DNA of 64,000 nt. Source: Zygnema cylindricum. Taxonomy: Eukaryota; Streptophyta; Zygnematophyceae; Zygnematales; Zygnemataceae. The stretch is from assembly GCA_037447655.1 (NCBI GenBank), contig JBBHKE010002250.1, positions 9,919 to 73,918 of the forward strand, in the 5' to 3' direction. Positions within the stretch are counted from its first letter, which is position 1. Each line of letters starts with the position of its first letter. Under the pieces are notes generated by a model. That model did no database searches. It was given only the letters and a program-made list of their open reading frames with translations, and was not told where the DNA came from. A program made the translations under genes and the position numbers. Below are positions 1 through 10,079 of the stretch, piece by piece.

Positions 1-2183
1 ATTGTCATCGTTATAGTTTATGTAATTTAGGTAACAATTCCTATTACCGCTAACAGTTTGTGTAAATTAGGTAACAATTCTTCTTAGGGCTAACAGTTTG
101 TGTAAGTTAGGTAACAATTACTGTTAGGGCTAACAGTTTGTGTAAGTAAGGTAACATTTCCTGTAAAGGCTAACTGTTTGTGTAATTTTGATAACAATTC
201 TTGTTAGCGCTAGCAGTTCACGTAATTTAGATAACAATTCTTATTAGCGCTATCAGTTTGTGTCAGTATGGTGACAATTCCTGTTAGGGCTAACAGTTTG
301 GTTAATTAAGATAACAACTCTTGTTAGCGGTATCAGTTTGTGTAAGTTAGGTTAAAAGTTTGTGTAAATTAGATAACAATTCCTGTTAGAGCTAAAATTT
401 TGTGTAAGTTAGGTAGAATTCCTGTTATCGCTAACAGTTTGTGTAATTTAGATAACAATTCTTGTTAGTGCTATTAGTTTGTGTCAGTATGGTGACAATT
501 CCTGTTAGGGCTAACAGTTTGGGTAATTTAGATAACAACTCTTGTTAGCGGTATCAGCTTGCGTAAGTTAGGTTAAAAGTTTGTGTAATTTAGATAACAA
601 TTCCTGTTAGAGCTAAAATTTTGTGTAAGTGAGGTAACAATTCTTGTTAGCGCTAACAGTTTGTCTAAGTTAGGTTACAATTCATGTTAGCGCCAACAGT
701 TTGTGTAATTTAGATAACAATTCCTGTTAGCGATAACAATTTTTGTTAGCGCTAATTGTTTGTGTAGGTTAGGTAACAATTCATGTTAGCGTTACAATTT
801 TTTAAATTTAGGTAACAATTCTTGTTAACGCTAACAGTTTGTGTAAGTTAGGTAACAATTAGTGTTAGCGCTAACAGTTTGTGTAAGTTAGGTAACAATT
901 CCTATTAGCGCTAACAGTTTTTGTAAATTAGGTAGCAATTCTTGTTAGCGCTAACAGTTTGTGTAAGTAAGGTAACAATTCATGTTAGCGCTAACAATTT
1001 GTGTAATTTAGATAACAATTTTTGTTAGCGCTATCGGTTTGTGTAAGTTAGGTAACAATTCTAATTAGAGCTAATAGTTTTTGTAATTAAGATAACAATT
1101 CCTGTTAGCGCTAACAGTTTGTGTTAGTTAGGTAGCAATTCTTGTTAGTGAAAACTGTCTGTATAAGTAAAGAAACAATTCTTGTTAGCGCTAACAGTTT
1201 GTGTAAGTTAGGTAACAGTTCCTGTTAGTGTAACAATTCTTGTTTGCGCTAATAGTTTGTGTAAGTTAGGTAACAACTGCTGTTAGCGCTACAAATTTTT
1301 GTAATATAGATAACATTTTCTGTTAGAACAAACAATTTGTGTAATTTAGATAACAGTTCCTATTAGCAGCGATAACAATTCTTGTTAGCGCTAGTAGTTT
1401 GTGTAAGCTAGGTAACAATTCTTGTTACTAACATTTTGTGTAATTTAGATAAGAATTCTTTTTAGTGGTATCAGTTTGTGTCAGTTAGGTTAATAGTTCA
1501 TGTATTAGATAACAATTCTTATTAGCGCTAACACATTGTGTAAGGTAGGTAACAATTCTTGTTACGGCTAACAGTTTGTGTAAATTAGGTAAAAATTCCT
1601 GTTAGCACTAACAGTTTCTGTAAGTTAGGTAGCAATTCCTGTTAGGGCTGACAGTTTGTGAAAGTTAGGTAACGTTTCCTGTTATCGCTAACAGTTTGTG
1701 TAATTTAGATAACAATTCTTGTTAGTGCTATTAGTTTGTGTCAGTATGGTGACAATTCTTGTTAGGGCAAACAGTTTGGGTAATTTAGATAACAACTCTT
1801 GTTAGCGGTATCAGTTTGTGTAAGTTAGGTTAAAAGTCTGTGTAATTTAGATAACAATTCCTGTTAGAGCTAACTGTTTGTGTAAGTTAGGTAACAATTC
1901 ATGTTTGGGCTAACTGTTTGTGTAAGTTAGGTTACTATTCATGTTAGCGCCAACAGTTTGTGTAATTTAGATAACAATTCTTGTTAGCGATAACAATTTT
2001 TGTTAGCGCTAATTGTTTGTGTAGGTTAGGTAACAATTCATGTTAGAGTTATAGTTTATTAAATTTAGGTAACAATTCTTGTTAGCCCTAACAATTTGTG
2101 TAAGTTAGGTAACAATTAGTGTTAGCGCTAAGATTTTGTGTAAGTTAGGTAACAATTCCTATTAGCGCTAACAGTTTCTGTAA
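1..2183. repeat. 40-bp satellite array, block S1
   Basis: Head-to-tail tandem repeat with a period of about 40 bp. Each monomer consists of a 19-bp half (TAACAATTCCTGTTAGCGC) and a 21-bp half that begins TAACAGTTTGTGTAAGTTAG. Two common versions differ in the second half (AAGTTAGGTAAC or AATTTAGATAAC). Shorter units of 39 and 19 bp occur at intervals. Monomers differ by several substitutions from each other, so this is an old, diverged array. No gene is seen. Short open frames in the array are fortuitous. The block ends where the truncated LTR of RLC-1 begins. Confidence 0.97.
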
Positions 2184-2184
2184 A
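424..2184. repeat. Segmental duplication inside S1 (424-927 and 1681-2184)
   Basis: The variant monomers in 424-927 recur in the same order in 1681-2184 at a constant offset of 1257 bp. Diagnostic rare variants, such as GTTATCGCTAAC, GTCAGTATGGTGAC and AACAATTAGTGTTAG, appear in both copies. The second copy ends exactly at the RLC-1 insertion. The copies differ at a number of positions, so this is not an assembly echo. Confidence 0.85.
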
Positions 2185-2313
2185 TATTGGTGCAGTTTGA
2201 GATCATTTTGTTTATTGTGGAGTAATCTGTGACGTCTGAAACACAGTTGTTTTTGAGGTAGTCTGTGGGTGTTTCCGTGAGTAATCCATGGCTGAAATAA
2301 GCTATGGACAACA
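2184..2313 (+). repeat. RLC-1 5' LTR remnant
   Basis: Positions 2184-2313 match 5265-5394, the end of the 3' LTR, at a constant offset of 3081 bp with about four mismatches. Only the last 130 bp remain. The upstream 280 bp of the LTR are missing and satellite abuts directly. The remnant contains the gag ATG at 2288 and ends in ACAACA immediately before the PBS. Confidence 0.88.
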
Positions 2314-4093
2314 GGTTATGGGCCCACACCCATGGCTACCTATATTTGATGGATCAAAATATCACTACTGGAAGTGTGCGCTCGAGAGCTACTTCGAGAT
2401 GATGGAACTAATGGATGTGGTGGACGGTACCTTGGTCGAAACGTCAAATGGATGGAAAAGTAAAAATCATGAGTGTCTAAGGGTTATTAAGAACTCCTTG
2501 ACTCCGGATTTAGTAATGTCATACATAAGTGTTAAAAAGGCAGCTGAATTATGGAAGTGCTTAGAAAGTATGTATGCAAAGACTTCTTTATATCATTGGC
2601 TTAGTAGTGTTACCAAAATAGTTGAACACAAGTATGTAGGAGGTAGTATGGAGAAACACTGTATTGACTTACAAGTATTTTTTGCAGAAAATGATTTGGC
2701 AAGAGGAAACTTTACAGATGCTCAACAAGCTATCTTGTTAATGAGAAGTCTACCTAAAGAATATAAGAGTGCACTAGATCGATTGACTTTAATTGATAAA
2801 AATGATTGGAGCGTAACTGTAGCTAGACGAGTTATTTTAGATGAAGAGGCTAATAGAAGGGTCTTATCAAGTGAAAGGAATATAAAGGAATCTAAGTCAC
2901 AATTTCAGAAATTTTAAAGTAATAGTGAGTTCGGAGATCGACCAAAGAATTGTTTTTACTGTAATGATTTAGGACATACTTTCAGGGTATGTCCGTCGTA
3001 TAAAAGTGCATGCGTTACAGGAAATTTCAGAGATGGATGGGACAACAACCTAGTTCGAACCCCAACAAGAAAGGAATCAAGTGATTTCGTGAGTGAGAGA
3101 CAAGACTCGACAAATGACAAAAGGCATACACCGTGTGTTGACGAATTTATCTACTTACCGACCGTGTGTGTTGTTTGGAATGGAGTAAAGGAGGAGGTGA
3201 CAGAAAAGGATTTGGTGTCTGTCCCTGTTCACGACGTCAGATTGGTGAGTAACAAAAAGTTAAAGGAGGAAGAGTTATTTGAAGAAAGAGAAATTAGAGG
3301 AAGTGAAGGTTACTTGGAAGTGGAAGTCGAAAAATACTTAAACATAAAAACTAATACATTAAACCCAGTATTTCCAGAAGGACCGGGTGAAGATATCAAG
3401 AAAATTGGAATTAGGAATGAGGTGTATAATGTGGAAACAGGTGAAAGGAGTTTTGCCACCGAAGATAGTGTGGTGAAGGAGAAAAGAGAGAGGGACACGA
3501 TTTTTGTGACCGTATCAGATGACAAATCTGTGAGTGAAAGTTTCTTACAAGAAAGGTTGTTAACTAAAGTAAGAGGAGTTGAAGGAAGAGATGGCCACTT
3601 TGAAACAGAAACTAGAAATAAGGTGGACGTGAAAATTGGTGAACTAGGAGAAGAACAAAGAAAAACTGTTCAGCAAATTGGAGTGAGAAAAGAAGTTTGT
3701 GGGAGTGAAAAATGTAATAGAAATGCAAAAGTTAAAAATATAGGAAAGAAAAACTGCAAGAAAAGAGAGCAGCTGAAAAGAAGAAGAATCAAAACTAGAA
3801 TTTCTCAAATGAATGAAGTTGCTGGAAGTAGCAAATGTATGGCGAAAAACATAAAGGTGAAACATAAAACTAGTATTTTTGACATTAAACGAGGAGAAAA
3901 TTGTGACAGAAGTGTAAACTTTAAAACAAGACAAAAGATCATGAGGAAAACAAAAAGAAGATGTAAAATTCAAAGGATCAGTGGTAGAAGAAAACATGCT
4001 CAGAAAGTGATCAAGAGAAGAGAGCGGGAGAAATGTTTTTCTGGAGAACGTGAAGCTAGAGAAATCTTAATTTTGGAAAAACTTATATTATAA
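2288..4093 (+). pseudogene. gag of RLC-1 with a Lys/Arg/Glu-rich C-terminal extension, one in-frame TAA
   Basis: One frame runs from the ATG inside the LTR to TAA at 4091-4093, interrupted once by TAA at 2915-2917. Residues 1-209 are a copia-type gag (UBN2-like). The N-terminus ends in QQVMGP, encoded by the PBS, followed by PIFDG and a YW motif and the helical core. Just after the stop, the frame encodes a zinc knuckle CX2CX4HX4C (CFYCNDLGHTFRVC, from about 2951). From 3089 a further 334 codons form a very polar extension. Its residues 215-315 are strongly basic (KKREQLKRRR, RRKHAQKVIKRR) and IGxRxEV occurs twice, at residues 106-112 and 197-203. I recognise no domain in it. The extension replaces the whole pol region. 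The TAA may be decay or a suppressed stop; the sequence cannot decide. Confidence 0.75.
2314..2328 (+). promoter_or_regulatory. RLC-1 primer-binding site (half-tRNA-iMet type)
   Basis: GGTTATGGGCCCACA follows the LTR end directly. It is complementary, with one mismatch in 15, to the anticodon arm of plant initiator tRNA-Met. A 5' half of that tRNA would be the primer, as known for Drosophila copia. The site is also read in frame as gag codons. Confidence 0.82.
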
Positions 4094-4972
4094 GCACGTC
4101 TTATACAGTCAACTTCGTTTGACATTCTATTTTTGGTAGGATCTTCGATTTGGTGTTTTTTCTTGTTGAGTTAGTTAATAAGAAACGAAAAGATTTTATT
4201 ATGAAGACGAAGGAGGTGGCGGAAGCCATGGCTTGTTCAGGAAGGAAAAATTCGGGAGACATGGCAGACCGCAATAAAAAACAAATGGAGAATCATCACA
4301 AGAAGTTCGCGTCGCGAACAGCGACGCAGCATAGCGGCGCAGCGAAATGAGTGGTGACGTCTGACACTTACACGCTGATTATTTTATTTCAAGTGAAGGC
4401 AACTAAATCTTCAGGCAACTACATATTCAACGGTTATACATTTATTGCGTAAGGGGAGCTATTATAGGACACTTTTTGCAAGAAGGCAGCAAGCGACTGG
4501 GCATTGGCAGAGGGCAGCAAACGCAATGGCGACGTCGGCAAAGCACTGGTGATGTGTTTTTTTTTGCTAAGTCAATTGTATGATTAACAATGAAGGTTGA
4601 TAAAGAACTTTGAATATTTAACTAATTTTTATTTGGAAACATTTGCATGCAGCATGGCCTAATGAGTCTAAAGCTTTAGGGGAGTGTAGAATTTGAAAGC
4701 TTTAGTCTCAGTAGATGAGGCTATGAGGAGGAAGTTAAAGGCGAAAAAGAGCAGCAGTTAGGAATGCGATGTCAAACTAGCGCAGCATAGCAGCATAGCA
4801 GTACATGCTGCGCTTTGTATTCATACTGCGCTCCAATGTCAAACTAGCGCAGCGTAGCAGCATAGCAGTACACGCTGCATTTTGTATTCATACTGCGCTG
4901 CGATGTCAAACTAGCGCAGCGTAGCAGCATAGCAGTACACGCTGCATATTTTTCTGGGTGCACGAAACTAAA
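4094..4972 (+). other. RLC-1 noncoding 3' region
   Basis: No pol domain is present. A 66-codon frame at 4150-4350 is preceded by no recognisable signal and matches no family I know, so I do not call it a gene. Two purine-rich stretches resembling polypurine tracts, AAGGGGAG near 4452 and TAGGGGAGTGTAG near 4678, lie upstream of the likely functional one. GCAG-rich runs become frequent towards the 67-bp tandem repeats. Confidence 0.6.
4769..4948 (+). repeat. 67-bp tandem repeat, about 2.7 copies
   Basis: Copies begin ATGTCAAACTAG at 4769, 4836 and 4903 (period 67), and the third is partial. Each contains CGCAGC(A/G)TAGCAGCATAGCAG and CTGC-rich segments. Copies two and three are almost identical, so the expansion is recent compared with the satellite. 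Confidence 0.92.
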
Positions 4973-4984
4973 TTTTCGGGGGAG
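4973..4984 (+). promoter_or_regulatory. RLC-1 polypurine tract
   Basis: TTTTCGGGGGAG lies immediately before the TGTTGT start of the 3' LTR. This is the expected position of the plus-strand primer. Confidence 0.8.
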
Positions 4985-5394
4985 TGTTGTTTTGAAAAGT
5001 CAGTTTCGTGTTTAACTGCTAATTGGATTTAATATGGAGGTTTGAATAGATTCACGGATTGGGGGAGCGAAGGGTTTGATAATTAAAGTTACGTAAAAGA
5101 TTCATTGAGTGGTGTGAACAAGAAATGACGAATGGACGGCGGATCGCGAAGCGATCCGATGTAAAATAAATGGAATGTTGAAATAGGCGCCGCCGGTACG
5201 GAGCAGCTGCGACGCAGTTAAGTCAACGCAGATTTGAGAGTTTACAGTGTATATCATATACTGCATATTGGTGCAGTTTGAGATCATTTTGTTTATTGTG
5301 GAGTAATCTGTGTCGTCTGAAACACAACTGTTTTTGAGGTAGTCTGTGGGTGTTTCCGTGAGTAATCCATGGCTGCAATAAGCTATGGACAACA
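4985..5394 (+). repeat. RLC-1 3' LTR (410 bp)
   Basis: The LTR starts TGTTGT after the polypurine tract and ends ACAACA, a perfect 6-bp terminal inverted repeat. Its last 130 bp match the 5' LTR remnant and carry the same gag start codon (at 5369). Satellite resumes at once (ACGCTAACAG). A target-site duplication cannot be tested because the 5' end is lost. Confidence 0.88.
5140..5158 (+). other. Perfect hairpin in the RLC-1 LTR
   Basis: CGGATCGCgaaGCGATCCG forms an 8-bp perfect stem with a 3-nt loop, G+C-rich inside an A+T-rich LTR. It lies about 240 nt before the LTR end. Its role is unknown. It could be an RNA structure near the 5' end of the transcript or simply a cruciform. Confidence 0.6.
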
Positions 5395-6282
5395 ACGCTA
5401 ACAGTTTGTGTAAGTTAGGTTACAATTCTTGTTAGCGCTAACAGTTTGTGTAATTTAGATAACAATTCCTGTTAGCGATAACAATTATTGTTAGCGCTAA
5501 TAGTTTGTGTAAGTTAGGTTATAATTCCTGTTAGCGTTACAATTTTTGTAATTAGGTAACAATTATTGTTAGCGCTAACAGTTTGTGTTAGTTAGATAAC
5601 AATTCATGTTAGCAATAACAATTTCTACTAGAGCTAACAGTTTGTGTAATTTAGATAACAATTAATGTTAGAGCTAACAGTTTGTGTAAGTTAGGTAACT
5701 ATTCTTCTTAGCGCTAACAGTTGGTGTTAGTTAGGTAGCAATTCTTGTTAGGGAAAACTGTCTGTATAAGTAAGAAAATAATTCTTGTTAGTGCTAACAG
5801 TTTGTGTAAGTTAGGTAACAATTCTTGTTAGCGATAACAGTTTGTGTAATATAGATAACAATTCCTGTTAGCGGTAACAATTCCTGTTAGCGCTAATAGT
5901 TTGTGTAAGATAGGTAACAAATCTTGTTAGCGTTACAATTTGTGTAAGTTAGGTATCAATTCTTGTTAGCGCTAACAGTTGGTGTAAGTTAGGTAACAAT
6001 TTTTGTTAGCGCTAAGAGTTTGTGTAAGTTAGGTAACAATTCGTGTTAGCGTTAATAGTTTGTGTAATTTAGATAACAATTCATGTTAGCGCTAACACTT
6101 TGTGTAATTTAGATAACAATTCTTGTTAGCGATAACAATTCTTGTTAGCGCTAACAGTTTGTGTAAGTTAGGTAACAATTACTGTTACGGCTAACTGTTT
6201 GTGTAAATTAGGTAACAATTCCTGTTAGCACTAACAGTTTGTGTATTTTAGATAACAATTCATGTTAGCGATAACAATTCTT

Positions 6283-6590
6283 GTTAGCGCTAACATTTTG
6301 TGTAAGTTAGGTAACAATTGCTGTTAGCGCTAACAATTTGTGTAAATTAGGTAACAATTCCTGTTAGCACTTACAGTTTGTGTAAGTAAGGTAACAATTC
6401 CTGCTAGCGCAAACAATTTGTGTAAGTTAGGTAACAATTCCTGTTAGCGCTAACATTTTGTGTAAGTTAGGTAACAATTGCTGTTAGCGCTAACAATTTG
6501 TGTAAGTTAGGTAACAATTCCTGTTAGCACTAACAGTTTGTGTAAGTAAGGTAACAATTCCTGCTAGAGCAAACAATTTGTGTAATTTAG
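6283..6590. repeat. Local four-monomer duplication in S2
   Basis: Positions 6283-6430 and 6443-6590 match at an offset of 160 bp, exactly four monomers. They share the rare variants TAACAATTGCTGTTAG and ATTCCTGCTAG. Confidence 0.8.
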
Positions 6591-6818
6591 ATAACAATTC
6601 CTGTTAGCGATAACCATTCCTGTTAGTGCTAATAGTTTGTGTAATTTAGGTGACAATTCTTGTTAGCGCTAACAGTTTGTGTAAGTTATGTAACAATTCC
6701 TGTTAGCGCTAACAGTTTGTGTAATTTAGATAAAAATTCGTGTTAGCGATAACAATTATTGTTAGCGCTAACAGTTTGTGTAAGTTAGGTAACAATTCCT
6801 GTTAGCGCTAACAGTTTG

Positions 6819-7980
6819 TTTATTGGGTAACAATTTATGTTAGGGCTGACAGTTTGTGTAATTTAGGTGACAATTCTTGTTAGCGCTAACAGTTTGTGTA
6901 AGTTATTTAACAATTCCTGTTAGCGCTAACAGTTTGTGTAATTTAGATAACAATTCCTGTTAGCGCTAATAGTTTGTGTAAGTTAGGTAACAATTCTTGT
7001 TAGCGTTACAATTTGTGTAAGTTAGGTATCAATTCCTGTTAGCGCTAACAGTTTGTGTAAGTTAGGTAACAATTCGTGTTAGCGTTAATAGTTTGTGTAA
7101 TTTAGATAACAATTCATGTTAGCGCTAACACATTGTGTAATTTAGATAACAATTCTTGTTAGCGATAACAGTTTGTGTAAATTAGGTAACAATTCCTGTT
7201 ACCGCTAACAGTTTGTGTAAGTTTTGTAACAATTCTTGTTAGTGCTAACAGTTTGTGTAATTTAGATTACAATTGCTGTTAGCGATAACAATTTTTGTTA
7301 GCGCTAACAGTTTGTGTACTTTAGATTACAATTGCTGTTAGCGATAACAATTCTTGTTAGCGCTAACAGTTTGTGTAAGTTAGGTAACAATTCCTGTTAG
7401 CGCTAACTGTTTGTTTATTGGGTAACAATTCATGTTAGGGCTGACAGTTTGTGTAATTTAGGTGACAATTCTTGTTAGCGCTAACAGTTTGTGTAAGTTA
7501 TGTAACAATTCCTGTTAGCGCTAACAGTTTGTGTAATTTAGATAACAATTCCTGTTAGCGCTAATAGTTTGTGTAAGTTAGGTAACAATTCTTGTTAGCG
7601 TTACAATTTGTGTATGTTAGGTATCAATTCCTGTTAGCGCTAACAGTTTGTGTAAGTTAGGTAACAATTCGTGTTAGCGTTAATAGTTTGTGTAATTTAG
7701 ATAACAATTCATGTTAGCGCTAACACCTTGTGTAATTTAGATAACAATTCTTGTTAGCGATAACAGTTCGTGTAAATTAGGTAACAATTCCTGTTAGCGC
7801 TAACAGTTTGTGTAAGTTAGGTAACAATTCTTGTTAGCGCTAACAGTTTGTGTAATTTAGATTACAATTGCTGTTAGCGATAACAATTTTTGTTAGCGCT
7901 AACAGTTTGTGTACTTTAGATTACAATTGCTGTTAGCGTTAACAATTCTTGTTAGCGCTAACAGTTTGTGTAAGTTAGGT
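6819..7980. repeat. 595-bp duplication in S2
   Basis: Positions 6819-7380 recur at 7414-7975 with a constant offset of 595 bp. Landmarks are TTTATTGGGTAAC (6819 and 7414, and a third copy at 9720) and GTACTTTAGATTAC (7316 and 7911). The third landmark suggests an older, longer-range duplication towards 9720. Confidence 0.82.
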
Positions 7981-10079
7981 AACAATTCCTCTTACCGCTA
8001 ACAATTTGTGTAATTTAGATAACAATTCCTGTTAGTGTTGCAGTTTATGTAATTTAGCTAACAATTCCTATTAGCGCTAAGAGTTTGTGTAACTAAGTTA
8101 ACAATTCATGTAATGGCTAACAATTTGTGTAATTTAGATAACAATTCTTGTTAGCAAAATTGGTTTGTGAAAGTTAGGTAAATAGTTTGTGTAATTTAGA
8201 TAACAATTCTTGTTAGCGCTAACATTTTGTGTAAATTAGGTAACAATTCTTGTAAACGCTAACAGTTTGTGTAAGTTAGGTAACAATTCATGTTAGCGTA
8301 AATAGTTTGTGTAAGTTAGGTAACAATTCCTGTTAGCGCTAATTGTTTGTGTAATTTAGATAATAATTCCTGTTTGCGCAAACTGTGTGTAAGTTTGGTA
8401 ACAATTAATGTTAGCGCTAACAGTTTGTGTAAGTTAGGTAACAATTCTTGGTAGCGCTAAGAGTTTGTGTAAATTTAGTTATCAATTCCTCTTAGCGCTA
8501 AGAGTTTGTGTAAGTAAGGTAACAATTCCTGTTAGGGCTAACAGTTTGTGTAATTAAGATAACAATTCCTGTTTGCGCAAACTGTGTGTAAGTTTGGTAA
8601 CAATTAATGTTAGCGCTAACTGTTTGTGTAAGTTAGGTAACAATTCTTGTTAGCGCTAACAGTTTGTGTAAATTAGGTTATCAATTCCTGTTAGCGCTAA
8701 GAGTTTGTGTAAGTAAGGTAACAATTCCTGTTAGCGCTAACAGTTTGTGTAATTAAGAAAACAATTCTTGTTAGCGCTAACATTTTGTGAAAGTTAGGTA
8801 ACAATTCTTGTTAGCGAAAACAGTTTGTATAAGTTAGGTAACAATTCCTCTTAGCGCTAGCAGTTCGTGTAAGTTAGGTAACAATTCCTGTTAGCGTTAC
8901 AATTTATGTAATTTAGGTAACAATTCTTGTTAACGCTAACAGTTTGTTGAAGTCAGGTAACAGTTACTGTTAGCTCTAACAATTTGTGTAAGTTAGGTAA
9001 CAATTTTTGTTAGCGCTAACAATTTGTGTGAATAAGGTGAGAATTCCTGTTAGCCCTAACTGTTTGTGTAAGTAAGGTAACAATTCCTGTAAGCGCTAAC
9101 AATTTGTGTAAATCAGAAAACAATTCCTGTTAGCGCTAACAGTTTGTATAAGTTAGGTAACAATTCCTTTTAGCGCTATCAGTTTGTGTTACTAATATTA
9201 CAATTATTATAGCAATAACAATTTTTGTTAGCTCTAATAGTTTGTGTAAGTTAGGTGACAATTCTTGTTAGCGTTACAGTTTATGTAATTTAGGTAACAA
9301 TTCTTGTTAGCGCTAACAGTTTGTGTAAGTTAGGTAACAATTCTTGTTATCGCTAACAGTTTGTGTAAATTAGAAACAATTCCTGTTAGCTCTAACAGTT
9401 TGTGTAAGTTAGGTAACAATTCCTCTTAGTGGTAACACTTTGTGTAAGTTAGGTAACAATTCCTGTTAGCGCTAACAGTTTGTGTAATATAGATAACAAT
9501 TCTTGTTAGCGTTACAGTTTAAGTAATTTAGGTAACAATTCTTGTTAGCGCAAACAGTTTGTGTAAGTTAGGTAACAATTCTTTTTAGCGCTAACAGTTT
9601 GTGTTATTTAGATAACAATTCCTGTTTGCGCAAAATGTGTGTAAGTTTGGTAACAATTCATTTTAGCGCTAACAGTTTGTGTAAGTTAGGTAACATTTCT
9701 TGTTAGCGCTAACTGTTTGTTTATTGGGTAACAATTCATGTTAGGGCTGACAGTTTGTGTAATTTAGGTGACAATTCTTGTTAGCGCTAATAGTTTGTGT
9801 AAGTTATGTAACAATTCCTGTTAGCGCTAACACTTTGTGTAATTTAGATAACAATTCCTGTTAGCGATAACAATTCCTGTTAGCGCTAATAGTTTGTGTA
9901 AGATAGGTAACAATTCTTGTTAGCGTTACAATTTGTGTAAGTTAGGTATTTATTCCTGTTAGCGCTAACAGTTGGTATAAGTTAGGTAACAATTCGTGTT
10001 AGCGATAACAATTCCTGTTATCGCTAACAGTTTGTGTAAGTTAGGTAACAATTCGTGTTAGCGTTAATAGTTTGTGTAA

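Larger units (their letters stand above)
2184..5394 (+). mobile_element. RLC-1: gag-only, non-autonomous copia-derived LTR element, 5'-truncated
   Basis: This element sits in the satellite. From 5' to 3' it has the last 130 bp of a 5' LTR, a PBS, a gag reading frame with an in-frame stop, a Lys/Arg/Glu-rich extension, a noncoding 3' region, a polypurine tract and a complete 410-bp 3' LTR. The LTR ends are TGTTGT and ACAACA. No protease, integrase, reverse transcriptase or RNase H is present, so any movement would have needed enzymes from an autonomous copia. The two LTR ends differ at about 4 of 130 positions. The layout resembles plant TR-GAG elements (terminal repeats plus gag only). That comparison is an inference; the gag-only content is seen directly. 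Confidence 0.85.

Noticed and set aside
3310-3997. Minus-strand frames opposite the RLC-1 extension
   Set aside because: They are shadows of the highly biased Lys/Glu-rich plus-strand frame.
4150-4350. 66-codon frame in the RLC-1 3' region as an accessory gene
   Set aside because: It is short, has no family resemblance and no conserved context. It is left as part of the noncoding 3' region.
2184-5394. The 130-bp direct repeats around RLC-1 as a sign of a permuted circle or rolling-circle insertion
   Set aside because: The repeat ends in ACAACA exactly before the PBS, and the downstream copy extends upstream to a polypurine tract and TGTTGT. It is simply the LTR end, with the 5' LTR truncated.
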